Origin: Heliomarina sp018223035
Lineage (GTDB): Bacteria > Pseudomonadota > Alphaproteobacteria > Rhodobacterales > Rhodobacteraceae
Assembly (NCBI GenBank): GCA_018223035.1
Contig: JAAEZD010000003.1
Span: 124,001-188,000 of the forward strand
Direction: 5' to 3'
DNA: 64,000 nt
Of this stretch, positions 1 through 9,447 are shown piece after piece. The notes under the pieces are model-generated. The model worked only from the letters and a program-made list of their open reading frames with translations. It did no database searches and was not told the origin of the DNA. The translations under genes and the position numbers were made by a program. How positions within the stretch are numbered: position 1 is the stretch's first letter; the number at the start of each line of letters is the position of its first letter.

Positions 1-1811
1 ACAGCGCGGGCCTGCCCCTGCAACTCTCCCCACCGGGGCGGTTCGTGCGCCATGTGGCGCAGCTTTTTACGCAGCGGTTGAACAACGAAAAGCTGATGGC
101 CCTGCTGAAGCATCCGCTTTGTCACAGCGGCGCGGAACGTGGGGAACATCTGCTTCTGACGCGGGATCTTGAACTGTTCCTGCGGAAAAACGGGCCACCG
201 TTTCCCGATGCGGAAAGCCTTGGCGCCTACCAGACACGGGAAACTGGCGATGTACCCCCACACTGGATCGACTGGCTCGTCGAGACGGTCACGGATCGCT
301 GCGTCGAAAATCCCCTGCCGCTTGGCGAATGGATCGAGACACTTGTAACTCTCGCGGAAAAACTGGCCGCAGGCAGCCGGGCCGAGGGTAGCGGCGGGCT
401 TTGGGAGAAGAACGCAGGCCAAAAGGCGCTCTCTGTCATCGCCGCCCTTCGGGACGAAGCGGAATACGGGGGCGAGATGACCGCCCGCGAATTCACCGAC
501 CTGCTGGGCGCGGTTCTCAGTGGTGAAGAGGTCCGCGACCGGGACGCCCCGCATCCTCAGGTGCTCATCTGGGGCACGCTGGAGGCGCGGGTTCAGGGGG
601 CGGATCTGCTCATCCTCGGCGGTCTGAACGAAGGCACATGGCCCGAAGCACCGTCGCCAGACCCGTGGCTGAACCGCAAGCTCAGGCATCAGGCCGGATT
701 GTTACTGCCCGAACGGCGGATCGGGCTTTCTGCTCATGACTTCCAGCTTGCCGTGGCGGCACCGGAAGTCTGGCTGACGCGGTCGGAACGATCCGAGGAT
801 TCCGAAACGATCCCCTCGCGCTGGCTGAACCGCATCACCAACCTGTTGCAGGGTTTGCCGGAACAAGGCCGCCCAGCGCTCGAAGCTATGCGAAACAGGG
901 GCCGCAAATGGGTCGACTGGGCCGAAGCGATGGAAGAGGCGGAACCAATTGAACCCGCCAAACGGCCCTCTCCGCGGCCGCCGGTCGCCGCGCGTCCTCG
1001 CAAGCTGTCAGTGACGGAAATCAAGCGGCTGATCCGGGACCCTTACGCGGTCTATGCCAAGCATGTCCTGCGACTGCGGCCGTTGGATCCTCTGGTACGC
1101 GAACCGGATGCACTGCTGCGCGGCATCGTCGTGCACGAGATTCTCGAACATTTCGTCAAGGAAACACGGGACGACCCCTCCAAGCTCAGCCTCAATGCCT
1201 TCTTGGAAAAATGCAACGCGATCCTCGAAGAAAAAGTGTCGTGGCCCGTCGCCAAACGCCTGTGGCAGGCCAGAATGAAAAAAGTGGCCGAGCCATTCGT
1301 CGAAAGCGAGATTCAGCGCCAGTCGCGGGCGATACCGTTGAAATTCGAGGTCAGCGGCGGCATTTCCCTCGCGCCGCTCGACTTTCGTCTGACCGGGCAG
1401 GCGGACAGGATCGACCAGAACGAAGCGGGTGAGCTGATTATTTATGACTACAAGACTGGAACGCCGCCCAGCGCCTCGGTTCAGGCCAAGTTCGACAAGC
1501 AGCTTCTGATCGAAGCGGCGATGGCCGAGCAGGGCGCCTTTGAAAACGTGCCGATGGGCAAGGTGATCGCGGCCACCTTTATCGGCCTCGGCAGCAAGTA
1601 TAACGAGGTCGACGCCCCCCTTGTCGAGGAACCACCGGAAAAGGTGCTGGCCGAACTGCGCGAATTGATCGGCGCCTATTTCGAGCAGGATCAGGGGTTT
1701 ACCTCGCGACGTGCCCTGCAAAAGGACTCCGATGCCGGAGATTACGACCAATTGGCGCGGTTTGGCGAATGGGACCGCAGCGCCCCTTCCAATCCCGAGG
1801 ATCTCACATGA
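1..1811 (+). CDS. addB: AddB, ATP-dependent nuclease/helicase subunit B (5' truncated by window edge)
   Basis: Reading frame 3 is open from base 3 with no start of its own, so the gene begins before the window; about 602 C-terminal residues are visible. AddB partners AddA in processing double-strand breaks ahead of RecA loading. The C-terminal RecB-type nuclease is seen near bases 1400-1460 (LTGQADRID followed by YDYKTG, the D/DxK active-site signature). No cysteine follows the nuclease motif, so the C-terminal iron-sulfur cluster known from Bacillus AddB appears absent, as I would expect for the alphaproteobacterial form. The stop overlaps the next start codon (ATGA), typical of translationally coupled addBA. 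Confidence 0.93.
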   Translation, partial: SAGLPLQLSPPGRFVRHVAQLFTQRLNNEKLMALLKHPLCHSGAERGEHLLLTRDLELFLRKNGPPFPDAESLGAYQTRETGDVPPHWIDWLVETVTDRCVENPLPLGEWIETLVTLAEKLAAGSRAEGSGGLWEKNAGQKALSVIAALRDEAEYGGEMTAREFTDLLGAVLSGEEVRDRDAPHPQVLIWGTLEARVQGADLLILGGLNEGTWPEAPSPDPWLNRKLRHQAGLLLPERRIGLSAHDFQLAVAAPEVWLTRSERSEDSETIPSRWLNRITNLLQGLPEQGRPALEAMRNRGRKWVDWAEAMEEAEPIEPAKRPSPRPPVAARPRKLSVTEIKRLIRDPYAVYAKHVLRLRPLDPLVREPDALLRGIVVHEILEHFVKETRDDPSKLSLNAFLEKCNAILEEKVSWPVAKRLWQARMKKVAEPFVESEIQRQSRAIPLKFEVSGGISLAPLDFRLTGQADRIDQNEAGELIIYDYKTGTPPSASVQAKFDKQLLIEAAMAEQGAFENVPMGKVIAATFIGLGSKYNEVDAPLVEEPPEKVLAELRELIGAYFEQDQGFTSRRALQKDSDAGDYDQLARFGEWDRSAPSNPEDLT

Positions 1812-4800
1812 CCCCGCGCGATGAAGCGACCGAACGTCAGGTTCAAGCGGCGCGGCCCGATGCCTCCACATGGCTTGCCGCAAATGCGGGTTCGGGCAAG
1901 ACCCGCGTTCTGACCGACCGCGTGGCGCGGCTCTTGATGGCGGGGGTTCAGCCGCAGAATATTCTTTGCCTGACCTATACCAAGGCCGCCGCCAGCGAGA
2001 TGCAGAACCGGCTGTTCAAGCGGCTGGGTGAATGGGCGATGCTGGACGACACCCGACTGGCTTCCGCTCTTACGGTTCTGGGCGTCGACGGCGCGATCAC
2101 CAAGGAGCGGATGCGCCATGCGCGCACCCTGTTCGCACGGGCAATCGAAGCGCCGGGCGGACTCAAGATCCAGACGATCCATTCCTTCTGTTCATCGCTT
2201 CTGCGTCGCTTCCCGCTGGAAGCTGGAGTCAGCCCGCAATTCACCGAGGTCGAAGACCGCGCTGCTCGGCTCTTGCAGCAGGAAATCGTCGAGGATTTCG
2301 CAAACGGAGACCAAGCCACGCTGTTGGACGGAGTCGCGCAATACATCAGCGACAACGGTTTCGACGGGCTGACCGCGATGGTGCTGGGCAAGCGCGCCGC
2401 ATTTTCGGGGCAACCGGACCGAGGCGCGATTATGCGACTGTTCGGTTTGCCCGAAGATCTTGACGAAAGCGCCATTCTCGAGCGCGTGTTTCTTGGAGAT
2501 GAAACGGCTTTGCTGGCGCGCTTAATAGCCGCGCTGAAAGGCGGCGGCAAAACAGATCAATGGAACGCAGACAAGCTTGCCTCGATCAAGGAGTTCGACC
2601 TTAAAGCCTTACCAGTGCTCGAAAATGTGTTTTTGACAGGGGCTGGAGCCAAAGAACCCTTTACAGCCAAAATCGGTTCTTTCCCCACGAAGTCGGTGCA
2701 AAAGGTCAACCCTGCGCTGATGGATGAAGTCGAGGATTTCATGCGCCGGGTGGAAGATACCCGCACAGCACGGCTGGGTCTTGCCACTGTCGAAAAGTCG
2801 CTCGCGCTGCATCGTTTCGCCGCCGCTTTCCTGCCTGAATACGAGCGGCGCAAACAGGTGAGGGGCTGGCTGGATTTCGACGATCTGATCCTTAAGGCAC
2901 GCCAATTGCTGAACGATCCCGGCGTCGCGGCCTGGGTTCTTTACAGGCTTGATGGTGGTATCGACCACATCCTTGTCGATGAGGCACAGGATACCAGCCC
3001 GGAACAATGGGACGTGGTGGAAAAGCTGGCGCAGGAATTCACCAGCGGTATGGGTGCGCGCGAGGATGTCGAACGCACCATTTTCGTGGTCGGTGACAAA
3101 AAGCAGTCCATCTATTCCTTTCAGGGCGCCGATCCGGATGCCTTTGACCGCATGCAGGCAGAGTTCGGCGCGCGGCTAGAGGCCAAGGGCTCGCGGCTTT
3201 TCGATCTTGAACTGGAATTCTCGTTCCGTTCGGCCGAGACCATTCTTAGACTTGTCGATCTTGTCTTTGACGGGCGGGGCGAGGCGGGCTTTTCCCCGGA
3301 TTCCAAGCACCGGGCGTTCAAATCCGATCTGCCCGGACGTGTCGATCTCTGGCCCTGCGTCGAAAAGGTCTCTGATGACGAGGATCAGCCATGGACCGAC
3401 CCGCTGGACCGGCCAAGCCCGCGTCATCACACGGTCATTTTAGCCGAACAGATCGCCGCCGAAATCAAAAGGCAAATCGAAACCGGCGAGACGATTCCGG
3501 ACGAGGATTCAGAAGGGCTGCATCGACGGCCGGTGAAAGCAGGCGACTTCCTGATCCTCGTACAACGCCGGTCGGATCTTTTCGCCGAGATTATCCGTGC
3601 CTGCAAATCTGCAGGGCTTCCCATTGCCGGGGCCGACCGGCTGAAAGTCGGGGCCGAACTTGCCGTCAAGGATCTTGGCGCGCTGCTAAGGTTTCTCGCG
3701 ACACCCGAGGACAATCTGTCGCTTGCCACGGTGCTGAAATCGCCCCTCTTCGGCTGGAGCGAACAACAGCTGTTCGATCTCGCGCATCGCCGTAAAAGCA
3801 AATTTCTTTGGCAGAGCCTGCGAGATCGGGCAGGGGAGTTCCCTGCGACACTGTCGGTTCTCTACGATCTTCGCAATCAGGCGGATTTCCTCCGGCCCTT
3901 CGATCTGATCGAGCGGATTTTGACACGTCACGACGGCCGTCAAACCCTGCTCGGGCGGTTGGGGGCCGAGGCCGAGGACGGGATAAATGCACTGCTGTCT
4001 CAGGCACTGGCTTATGAGAGGGTTGAGATACCCAATCTCACCGGGTTCCTCGCATGGATGGAAACCGACGATCTCGAGATCAAACGCCAGATGGGCAACG
4101 CCGGTAACATGATCCGGGTAATGACGGTTCACGGGTCAAAAGGGTTGGAATCGCCTATCGTCATCCTTCCGGACACGGCGAAGCGACAGGTCGGGGGGCG
4201 CGGAGATCTCTCCATTCTTGAAGGACAGCCCGTTTGGCGTCCGGCCGCTGCGGATCTGCCGCGCGTCCTGCAGCCCTCCATCGACAGCGCGAAGCAGGGG
4301 GAGATCAACGAAAGACAGCGCCTGCTTTATGTGGCGCTGACCCGTGCGGAAAAACGGCTTATCGTCGCTTCTGCCGGGGATTTGGACAAGAATGGCGACA
4401 GCTGGTACCAGATTATCGAGGCCGCGATGCGCCACGCGGGGGCGACCGACCGCGATTTCCCGGGCGGTCCCGGCCTTGAGCTTGTGGATGACGCGTGGAA
4501 CGATTTGCCGATCCGCAGTCCGGAGTCGATCGTGTTCGAAAAGCAGCACGTTCCCGACGTGTTTTCCAAGGACATTCCGGATGTTGTGGTATTACCGGAG
4601 ACCCTGAGCCCGTCCGGCCTTGGCGGGGCGAAGGCACTTGCCGGTGCGGAAGGAGAAACCGAAGAGATCGCAAAGCTACGCGGGACACGTATTCATACCT
4701 TGCTTGAACACCTGCCTGCCGCAATGCCGGAAGACCATGAGCTTTTCGCTGATCGCCTTGTCCCCGGCCTGAGCCCGGAAGAGCGCGCGGATATCCTGGG

Positions 4801-5185
4801 CGAAGCGCAGGCCGTCTTGGCGAACCCGGATTTGACCTACCTGCTTGGCACGGATGCGCTTGCCGAGGTGCCGATCACCGCAAATATCGGATCGCGTCGC
4901 ATTCACGGTGTCATTGACCGGCTGGTAGTGACGGAAACGGATGTGCTGGCGGTGGATTTTAAGACAAACGCGACTGTTCCCGCCACGCCCGAACTCTGCC
5001 CTGAGGGATTGCTGCGCCAGATGGGCGCGTATCTGCTGGCGTTGAAACAGATCTACCCCGATCGAAGCTGCCGCGTCGCGATCCTCTGGACGCGAAAAGG
5101 GGCGCTCATGGAACTTTCCCACGATCTCGTGACCGATGCGCTTGCGCGAACCCCGGAGCTTGACCTTGGCGCCAGCCGTTCATAG
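1808..5185 (+). CDS. addA: AddA, UvrD/Rep-type helicase-nuclease subunit A
   Basis: A 1125-residue protein. The start is the ATG that overlaps the addB stop; an upstream in-frame start would lie inside addB. Walker A is at residues 25-32 (ANAGSGKT), the SF1 helicase Walker B motif VDEAQD is near residue 390, a QSIYSFQGAD motif follows, and a C-terminal RecB-like nuclease (GVIDRL ... VDFKTN, near residue 1049) closes the protein. It is the motor and 3'-strand nuclease of the AddAB complex, which replaces RecBCD in alphaproteobacteria. It is coupled to addB and followed 37 nt later by trxA, the usual order in this group. Confidence 0.96.
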   Translation: MTPRDEATERQVQAARPDASTWLAANAGSGKTRVLTDRVARLLMAGVQPQNILCLTYTKAAASEMQNRLFKRLGEWAMLDDTRLASALTVLGVDGAITKERMRHARTLFARAIEAPGGLKIQTIHSFCSSLLRRFPLEAGVSPQFTEVEDRAARLLQQEIVEDFANGDQATLLDGVAQYISDNGFDGLTAMVLGKRAAFSGQPDRGAIMRLFGLPEDLDESAILERVFLGDETALLARLIAALKGGGKTDQWNADKLASIKEFDLKALPVLENVFLTGAGAKEPFTAKIGSFPTKSVQKVNPALMDEVEDFMRRVEDTRTARLGLATVEKSLALHRFAAAFLPEYERRKQVRGWLDFDDLILKARQLLNDPGVAAWVLYRLDGGIDHILVDEAQDTSPEQWDVVEKLAQEFTSGMGAREDVERTIFVVGDKKQSIYSFQGADPDAFDRMQAEFGARLEAKGSRLFDLELEFSFRSAETILRLVDLVFDGRGEAGFSPDSKHRAFKSDLPGRVDLWPCVEKVSDDEDQPWTDPLDRPSPRHHTVILAEQIAAEIKRQIETGETIPDEDSEGLHRRPVKAGDFLILVQRRSDLFAEIIRACKSAGLPIAGADRLKVGAELAVKDLGALLRFLATPEDNLSLATVLKSPLFGWSEQQLFDLAHRRKSKFLWQSLRDRAGEFPATLSVLYDLRNQADFLRPFDLIERILTRHDGRQTLLGRLGAEAEDGINALLSQALAYERVEIPNLTGFLAWMETDDLEIKRQMGNAGNMIRVMTVHGSKGLESPIVILPDTAKRQVGGRGDLSILEGQPVWRPAAADLPRVLQPSIDSAKQGEINERQRLLYVALTRAEKRLIVASAGDLDKNGDSWYQIIEAAMRHAGATDRDFPGGPGLELVDDAWNDLPIRSPESIVFEKQHVPDVFSKDIPDVVVLPETLSPSGLGGAKALAGAEGETEEIAKLRGTRIHTLLEHLPAAMPEDHELFADRLVPGLSPEERADILGEAQAVLANPDLTYLLGTDALAEVPITANIGSRRIHGVIDRLVVTETDVLAVDFKTNATVPATPELCPEGLLRQMGAYLLALKQIYPDRSCRVAILWTRKGALMELSHDLVTDALARTPELDLGASRS

Positions 5186-5222
5186 GTTCCCTAACCTGAC
5201 GCATCTCTTTAGGAGTATCCCC

Positions 5223-5543
5223 ATGTCCACCGTCGCCGTAACAGACGCCACGTTTGACGCCGAAGTGAAAAATTCCGATGTCCCCGTTGTGGTGGATTTC
5301 TGGGCCGAGTGGTGCGGTCCGTGCAAACAGATCGGGCCCGCGCTTGAAGAACTGTCCGAAGAATACGGTGATCGCATCAAGGTCGCCAAGGTCGACGTAG
5401 ACAGCAACCCGAATTCTGCCGCCGCCATGGGTGTGCGGGGCATTCCGGCCCTGTTCATCTTCAAGAATGGCGAAGTCGTATCCAACCGTGCCGGCGCCGC
5501 GCCCAAAGCCGCGCTTCAGAGCTGGATCGACGACGCGCTCTGA
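5223..5543 (+). CDS. trxA: Thioredoxin TrxA
   Basis: A 106-residue cytoplasmic thioredoxin of standard length. The active site WCGPC is at residues 30-34, within the typical VVVDFWAEWCGPCK context, and the cis-proline appears in VRGIPALFIF. It reduces protein disulfides such as those of ribonucleotide reductase and Msr enzymes, and is itself recycled by thioredoxin reductase. The ATG is preceded by AGGAG at a good distance (5211-5215). It probably shares transcription with addBA, and a strong terminator follows directly. Confidence 0.97.
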   Translation: MSTVAVTDATFDAEVKNSDVPVVVDFWAEWCGPCKQIGPALEELSEEYGDRIKVAKVDVDSNPNSAAAMGVRGIPALFIFKNGEVVSNRAGAAPKAALQSWIDDAL

Positions 5544-5568
5544 TCGAAGCGACATAATCGCGATCCAG

Positions 5569-5598
5569 AGGCGCTCCCTTGGGAGCGCCTTTGTTTTT
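5569..5598 (+). terminator. Rho-independent terminator after trxA
   Basis: Perfect inverted repeat AGGCGCTCCC (5569-5578) and GGGAGCGCCT (5581-5590), followed by TTGTTTTT. It lies 26 nt after the trxA stop and separates the addBA-trxA unit from hslVU. Confidence 0.88.
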
Positions 5599-5618
5599 AC
5601 TGGGAAAATTCCTGCCCC

Positions 5619-5647
5619 TTGTCACTCATGAACGCGGGTTACATATA
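5619..5647 (+). promoter_or_regulatory. Promoter of hslVU (sigma-70 type)
   Basis: TTGTCA (5619-5624), a 17-nt spacer, then CATATA (5642-5647), ending 23 nt before the hslV ATG and just after the trxA terminator. The cTTG of the -35 also fits an RpoH -35 box, but the distance to the -10 is longer than usual for RpoH, so sigma-70 is preferred. The predicted start near 5654 gives a short leader holding AGGAGG (5661-5666). Confidence 0.55.
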
Positions 5648-5670
5648 GGGCGCATGAACCAGGAGGCAGT

Positions 5671-6228
5671 ATGAGCAAAGAAGATTTCCCCGGTTGGCAC
5701 GGCACGACGATCATCGGCGTGAAAAAGGGCGGCGAGGTTGTCATTGCCGGTGATGGTCAGGTTTCGCTTGGTCAGACAGTGATCAAGGGGACCGCGCGCA
5801 AGGTGCGCCGTCTTTCGCCCGGAGGGTATGATATTGTTGCCGGGTTCGCCGGATCGACAGCCGATGCTTTTGCGCTGCTGGAGCGCCTCGAAGCCAAGCT
5901 TGAAGGTCTGCCGGGCCAACTTGCGCGGGCAAGCGTGGAACTGGCCAAGGATTGGCGCACGGACAAGTATCTGCAGAAACTCGAGGCTATGCTGATCGTC
6001 TCGGACGGGGCGGATATCTTTGTCATCACGGGTGCCGGTGATGTTCTGGAACCCGAGCATGACGTGACTGCAATCGGGTCCGGCGGAAACTATGCGCTGG
6101 CCGCGGCCCGCGGCATGATGGATAGCGACCGCGACGCCGAGCAGATCGCGCGTGATGCGATGAAGATCGCGGCCGACATTTGCGTATATACGAATGGCAA
6201 CCTGACCGTTGAAAAAATCACCAAGTAA
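5671..6228 (+). CDS. hslV: HslV, ATP-dependent protease proteolytic subunit
   Basis: A 185-residue threonine peptidase forming the double-hexamer core of the HslVU (ClpQY) protease, which degrades misfolded and regulatory proteins. The TTI sequence that supplies the catalytic N-terminal threonine is at residues 12-14 (after WHG), so an 11-residue propeptide must be removed; in E. coli only Met precedes the threonine. This longer leader is usual in alphaproteobacteria. An AGGAGG ribosome site lies 4 nt before the ATG. hslU follows after 59 nt in the same unit. Confidence 0.97.
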   Translation: MSKEDFPGWHGTTIIGVKKGGEVVIAGDGQVSLGQTVIKGTARKVRRLSPGGYDIVAGFAGSTADAFALLERLEAKLEGLPGQLARASVELAKDWRTDKYLQKLEAMLIVSDGADIFVITGAGDVLEPEHDVTAIGSGGNYALAAARGMMDSDRDAEQIARDAMKIAADICVYTNGNLTVEKITK

Positions 6229-6287
6229 GAAAATTGGAATTTTCTTGGCAAATTTCTTTCAGAAATTTGGGTGAAGAAGGAAAAGAG

Positions 6288-7595
6288 ATGACAGACCTCA
6301 CTCCCCGGGAAATCGTCAGCGAGTTGGATCGCTATATCATTGGCCAGAAGGACGCCAAGCGCGCAGTCGCCGTCGCGTTGCGCAACCGATGGCGCCGCAA
6401 ATTGCTTTCGGATGATCTCCGCGATGAGGTTTATCCGAAGAATATCCTGATGATCGGACCCACCGGGGTGGGCAAGACCGAAATCAGCCGCCGTCTGGCC
6501 AAGCTTGCCCGCGCGCCTTTCATTAAGGTCGAAGCGACAAAATTCACTGAGGTCGGATATGTCGGACGGGACGTGGAGCAGATCATTCGCGATCTCATCG
6601 ACAGTTCGATCGCCATGACGCGCGAGTACATGCGCGAAGACGTCAAGGCCAACGCCCAGAAATCTGCCGAAGAGCGCGTGATCACTGCAATTGCGGGCGA
6701 AGATGCACGTGAAGGCACGCGCGAGATGTTCCGCAAGAAATTGAAAGCCGGAGAGCTCGACGATACGGAAATCGAGCTGGAACTGGCTGACAATTCAAAC
6801 CCGATGGCAATGTTCGATGTTCCCGGCCAGCCCGGCGCGAACATGGGGATGATGAATATCGGGGACCTCTTCGGAAAAGCCCTTGGCGGACGTACCCAGA
6901 AACGAAAGATGACCGTAGCGGATAGCTACGACGTTCTGATCGGTGAAGAAGCTGACAAGTTACTGGATGATGAAACCGTCAACCGTGCGGCTGTCGAGGC
7001 GGTGGAACAGAACGGCATAGTTTTTTTGGATGAGATCGACAAGGTCTGCGCGCGCTCCGACGCACGGGGCGGCGATGTAAGCCGCGAGGGGGTTCAGCGC
7101 GATCTCTTGCCCTTGATCGAGGGCACGACCGTCAGCACGAAATACGGCCCGGTCAAGACTGATCATATCCTGTTCATTGCCTCCGGGGCGTTCCATATTG
7201 CGAAACCTTCAGATCTGCTGCCGGAACTTCAGGGTCGTCTGCCCATCCGGGTCGAGCTGCGCGCACTCACCGAAGAAGATTTCGTGCGGATCCTGACGGA
7301 AACCGACAATGCACTGACCTTGCAATATACCGCGCTCATGGGGACCGAAAGCGTAAAGGTATCCTTTACGCCGGAAGGCATCGCTGCGCTGGCCAAGATC
7401 GCAGCCGACGTGAACAAGTCAGTCGAAAACATCGGGGCCCGGCGGCTTTACACGGTGATGGAGCGGGTCTTCGAGGAGCTGTCCTTTACCGCACCCGACA
7501 GGGCGGGTGAGGAAATCACGGTCGACGCTGATTTCGTAGAGAAAAACCTCGGCGAACTTACGCGTTCCGCAGATATCAGTCGCTACGTCCTTTAA
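6288..7595 (+). CDS. hslU: HslU, ATPase subunit of HslVU protease
   Basis: A 435-residue AAA+ unfoldase. It starts MTDLTPREIVSELD, the conserved N-terminus of the family; an in-frame ATG 54 nt upstream adds residues without similarity and is rejected. Walker A is GPTGVGKT (residues 57-64), Walker B is VFLDEIDK, the variable I-domain lies at about residues 110-230, and the C-terminus SRYVL is the tail that docks into HslV and activates it. GAAGGAAAAGAG before the ATG serves as ribosome site. Confidence 0.97.
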   Translation: MTDLTPREIVSELDRYIIGQKDAKRAVAVALRNRWRRKLLSDDLRDEVYPKNILMIGPTGVGKTEISRRLAKLARAPFIKVEATKFTEVGYVGRDVEQIIRDLIDSSIAMTREYMREDVKANAQKSAEERVITAIAGEDAREGTREMFRKKLKAGELDDTEIELELADNSNPMAMFDVPGQPGANMGMMNIGDLFGKALGGRTQKRKMTVADSYDVLIGEEADKLLDDETVNRAAVEAVEQNGIVFLDEIDKVCARSDARGGDVSREGVQRDLLPLIEGTTVSTKYGPVKTDHILFIASGAFHIAKPSDLLPELQGRLPIRVELRALTEEDFVRILTETDNALTLQYTALMGTESVKVSFTPEGIAALAKIAADVNKSVENIGARRLYTVMERVFEELSFTAPDRAGEEITVDADFVEKNLGELTRSADISRYVL

Positions 7596-7625
7596 TGGAC
7601 AGGGCAGGGGACATCCCCCTGTCCA
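7596..7625 (+). terminator. Hairpin after hslU, possible terminator
   Basis: TGGACAGGG (7596-7604) pairs perfectly with CCCTGTCCA (7617-7625), immediately after the hslU stop. No T-tract follows, so if it terminates transcription it is probably Rho-assisted, or it protects the mRNA 3' end. Confidence 0.4.
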
Positions 7626-7669
7626 AGAATTCGCTTGCCTGAAGGCGACACCTCGGTCACTTCATCCGG

Positions 7670-8890
7670 ATGGTGTTTTCGGCGTTCTTTCGACAAAATT
7701 TGCTCTGGCTCGGGGCAGGGGGGCTTCTGACCTTGCTGTCCAGCTTCGGGCAGACGTTTTTCATCTCGATTTTCTCCGGTGAGATCCGCGATGAATTCGG
7801 GTTGAGCCATGGGCAGTGGGGCGGGATCTATACGCTCGGGACGTCGATTTCCGCGATTGTGATGATCTGGGCAGGCGGGCTTACGGACCTGTTCAGAGTT
7901 CGCGTTCTCGGCCCGCTTATTCTTTCGGGTCTTGCCTCGGCCTGCCTGTTGATGGCTTTCAACCCGTTTGCTGCTTGCCTGCCGATCGTGATTTTCGGCC
8001 TGCGTTTTTTCGGTCAAGGCATGACAAGCCATCTGGCGGTCGTCGCCATGAGCCGCTGGTTCCTCGCGCGGCGTGGCCGCGCGCTCTCCATCGCTTCGCT
8101 TGGGTTTTCCATTGGCGAAGCCTGTTTGCCGGTGATCTTCGTGAGTTTGATGAGCGTGATGAACTGGCATCATCTCTGGATCGTCGCAGCCCTGATCTGT
8201 CTGATATCGATCCCGGTGCTGATGGCGGCCCTGCAAAATGAGCGAACGCCGCAAAGTATGCTTCAATCTGAATCCTCGCTCGGCATGGATGGACGCCACT
8301 GGACCCGCAATCAGGCGCTGAAGCATTCCCTGTTCTGGTTCATGGTACCGGCCTTGCTGGGTCCGTCCGCCTTCAATACGGCGTTCTTTTTTCATCAGGT
8401 CCATTTCGCCGAGATCAATGGATGGGACCACGTGGAGCTTGTTGCTCTCTTTCCGTTCTACACAGCCTTCGGTGTCGGCTCGATGATCATATCGGGCTGG
8501 CTGCTGGACCGTCTGGGAACGGCCCGTATCATTCCGTTCTTTCAATTGCCGATGGTGGCTGCATTTGCCGTTTTCGGTGTGTCTGAAAGTCTTCCCGTCG
8601 TGCTCCTCGGGCTGTTCTTCATGGCGATGACAACAGGCGCGAACACGACAGTTCCAAATGCTTTCTGGGCAGAGTTCTACGGCACGGCCAATATTGGATC
8701 GATCAAGGCAATGGCCGCTGCCGTCATGGTGCTTGGATCTGCTATTGGACCCGGCATTACAGGGGGCATGATCGATCAGGGTATCGAGTTAGAGACACAA
8801 TTCCTCGGCGTATCGGCCTATTTCCTACTTACGACATTGTGCATGAACATCGGCGTCCGAAGAAACAAAGCCAGGCTAAGCAGCGCTTAG
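7670..8890 (+). CDS. Major facilitator superfamily transporter
   Basis: A 406-residue integral membrane protein with about twelve hydrophobic segments and an MFS fold (two six-helix halves with a hydrophilic loop near residues 185-215). It resembles the nitrate/nitrite- or monocarboxylate-type MFS proteins used by marine alphaproteobacteria, but nothing visible fixes the substrate. The ATG is the first start in frame and has no strong ribosome site. It is monocistronic and convergent with the smr gene, overlapping its end by 4 nt. Confidence 0.85.
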   Translation: MVFSAFFRQNLLWLGAGGLLTLLSSFGQTFFISIFSGEIRDEFGLSHGQWGGIYTLGTSISAIVMIWAGGLTDLFRVRVLGPLILSGLASACLLMAFNPFAACLPIVIFGLRFFGQGMTSHLAVVAMSRWFLARRGRALSIASLGFSIGEACLPVIFVSLMSVMNWHHLWIVAALICLISIPVLMAALQNERTPQSMLQSESSLGMDGRHWTRNQALKHSLFWFMVPALLGPSAFNTAFFFHQVHFAEINGWDHVELVALFPFYTAFGVGSMIISGWLLDRLGTARIIPFFQLPMVAAFAVFGVSESLPVVLLGLFFMAMTTGANTTVPNAFWAEFYGTANIGSIKAMAAAVMVLGSAIGPGITGGMIDQGIELETQFLGVSAYFLLTTLCMNIGVRRNKARLSSA

Positions 8891-9447
8891 CGTTGCCGGC
8901 GCAGATAGACGTACAGGGCGCCGTCGCCGCCGTGGCGAATATGCGCCGGGCTGACCTGTTGCACTGCCTGAGACAGGGGTGACATCTGGAGCCAGTGAGG
9001 AACCTGTCGTTTCAGAACCCCTCTTTGCCGGGAAACAAGAAAGTTATCTTCTCCTATCTTGCCCTTGCCGGTGATGACCAGAACAAGACGCTTGCCAGAG
9101 GACTGAGCGCCAAGAATGAAACGCGTAAGAGCCGGATGGGCCTGATCGAGCGTCATGCCATGCAGGTCGATCCGCGCCTCGGGGACCAGTTTGCCTCGTT
9201 TCATGCGCCCGAAAGCCTTTCGGTCCATGTTCATCGGCGCGACTGGGGGCGGGGAAGGTGGTTTTGGCTGGGTTGCGAGACGCGGCGGGGCAGGCCGCGA
9301 GGGTGATTGGTTCGATGGGGCTTTCTTCACCACAGGCTTCGTTTCGGCGGGTTTGAAAACCGTCTGCTCGGGATGCATTTTTTGAGCCTTTGAAACCACT
9401 TTGTTCCATAGCTCGATTTCTTCCTGGCTGAGCCGACGGCGTTTCAT
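8887..9447 (-). CDS. Smr-domain protein
   Basis: A 186-residue protein. The N-terminal half is basic and rich in Pro/Ala/Lys (roughly residues 28-75), probably disordered; the C-terminal half is an Smr domain, with the signature RIDLHGMTLDQA and the downstream ITGKGK segment. Smr domains are nicking endonuclease or RNA-cleaving modules; the short stand-alone proteobacterial form has no settled role. It is the last gene of a minus-strand run (Tim44-like, mltA, smr) and overlaps mltA by 1 nt, so it is co-translated with cell-wall functions. Confidence 0.88.
   Translation of the reverse strand: MKRRRLSQEEIELWNKVVSKAQKMHPEQTVFKPAETKPVVKKAPSNQSPSRPAPPRLATQPKPPSPPPVAPMNMDRKAFGRMKRGKLVPEARIDLHGMTLDQAHPALTRFILGAQSSGKRLVLVITGKGKIGEDNFLVSRQRGVLKRQVPHWLQMSPLSQAVQQVSPAHIRHGGDGALYVYLRRQR

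Noticed and set aside
1008..1883. A 291-codon minus-strand frame opposite addB
   Set aside because: Antisense shadow of the addB nuclease region; no family resemblance.
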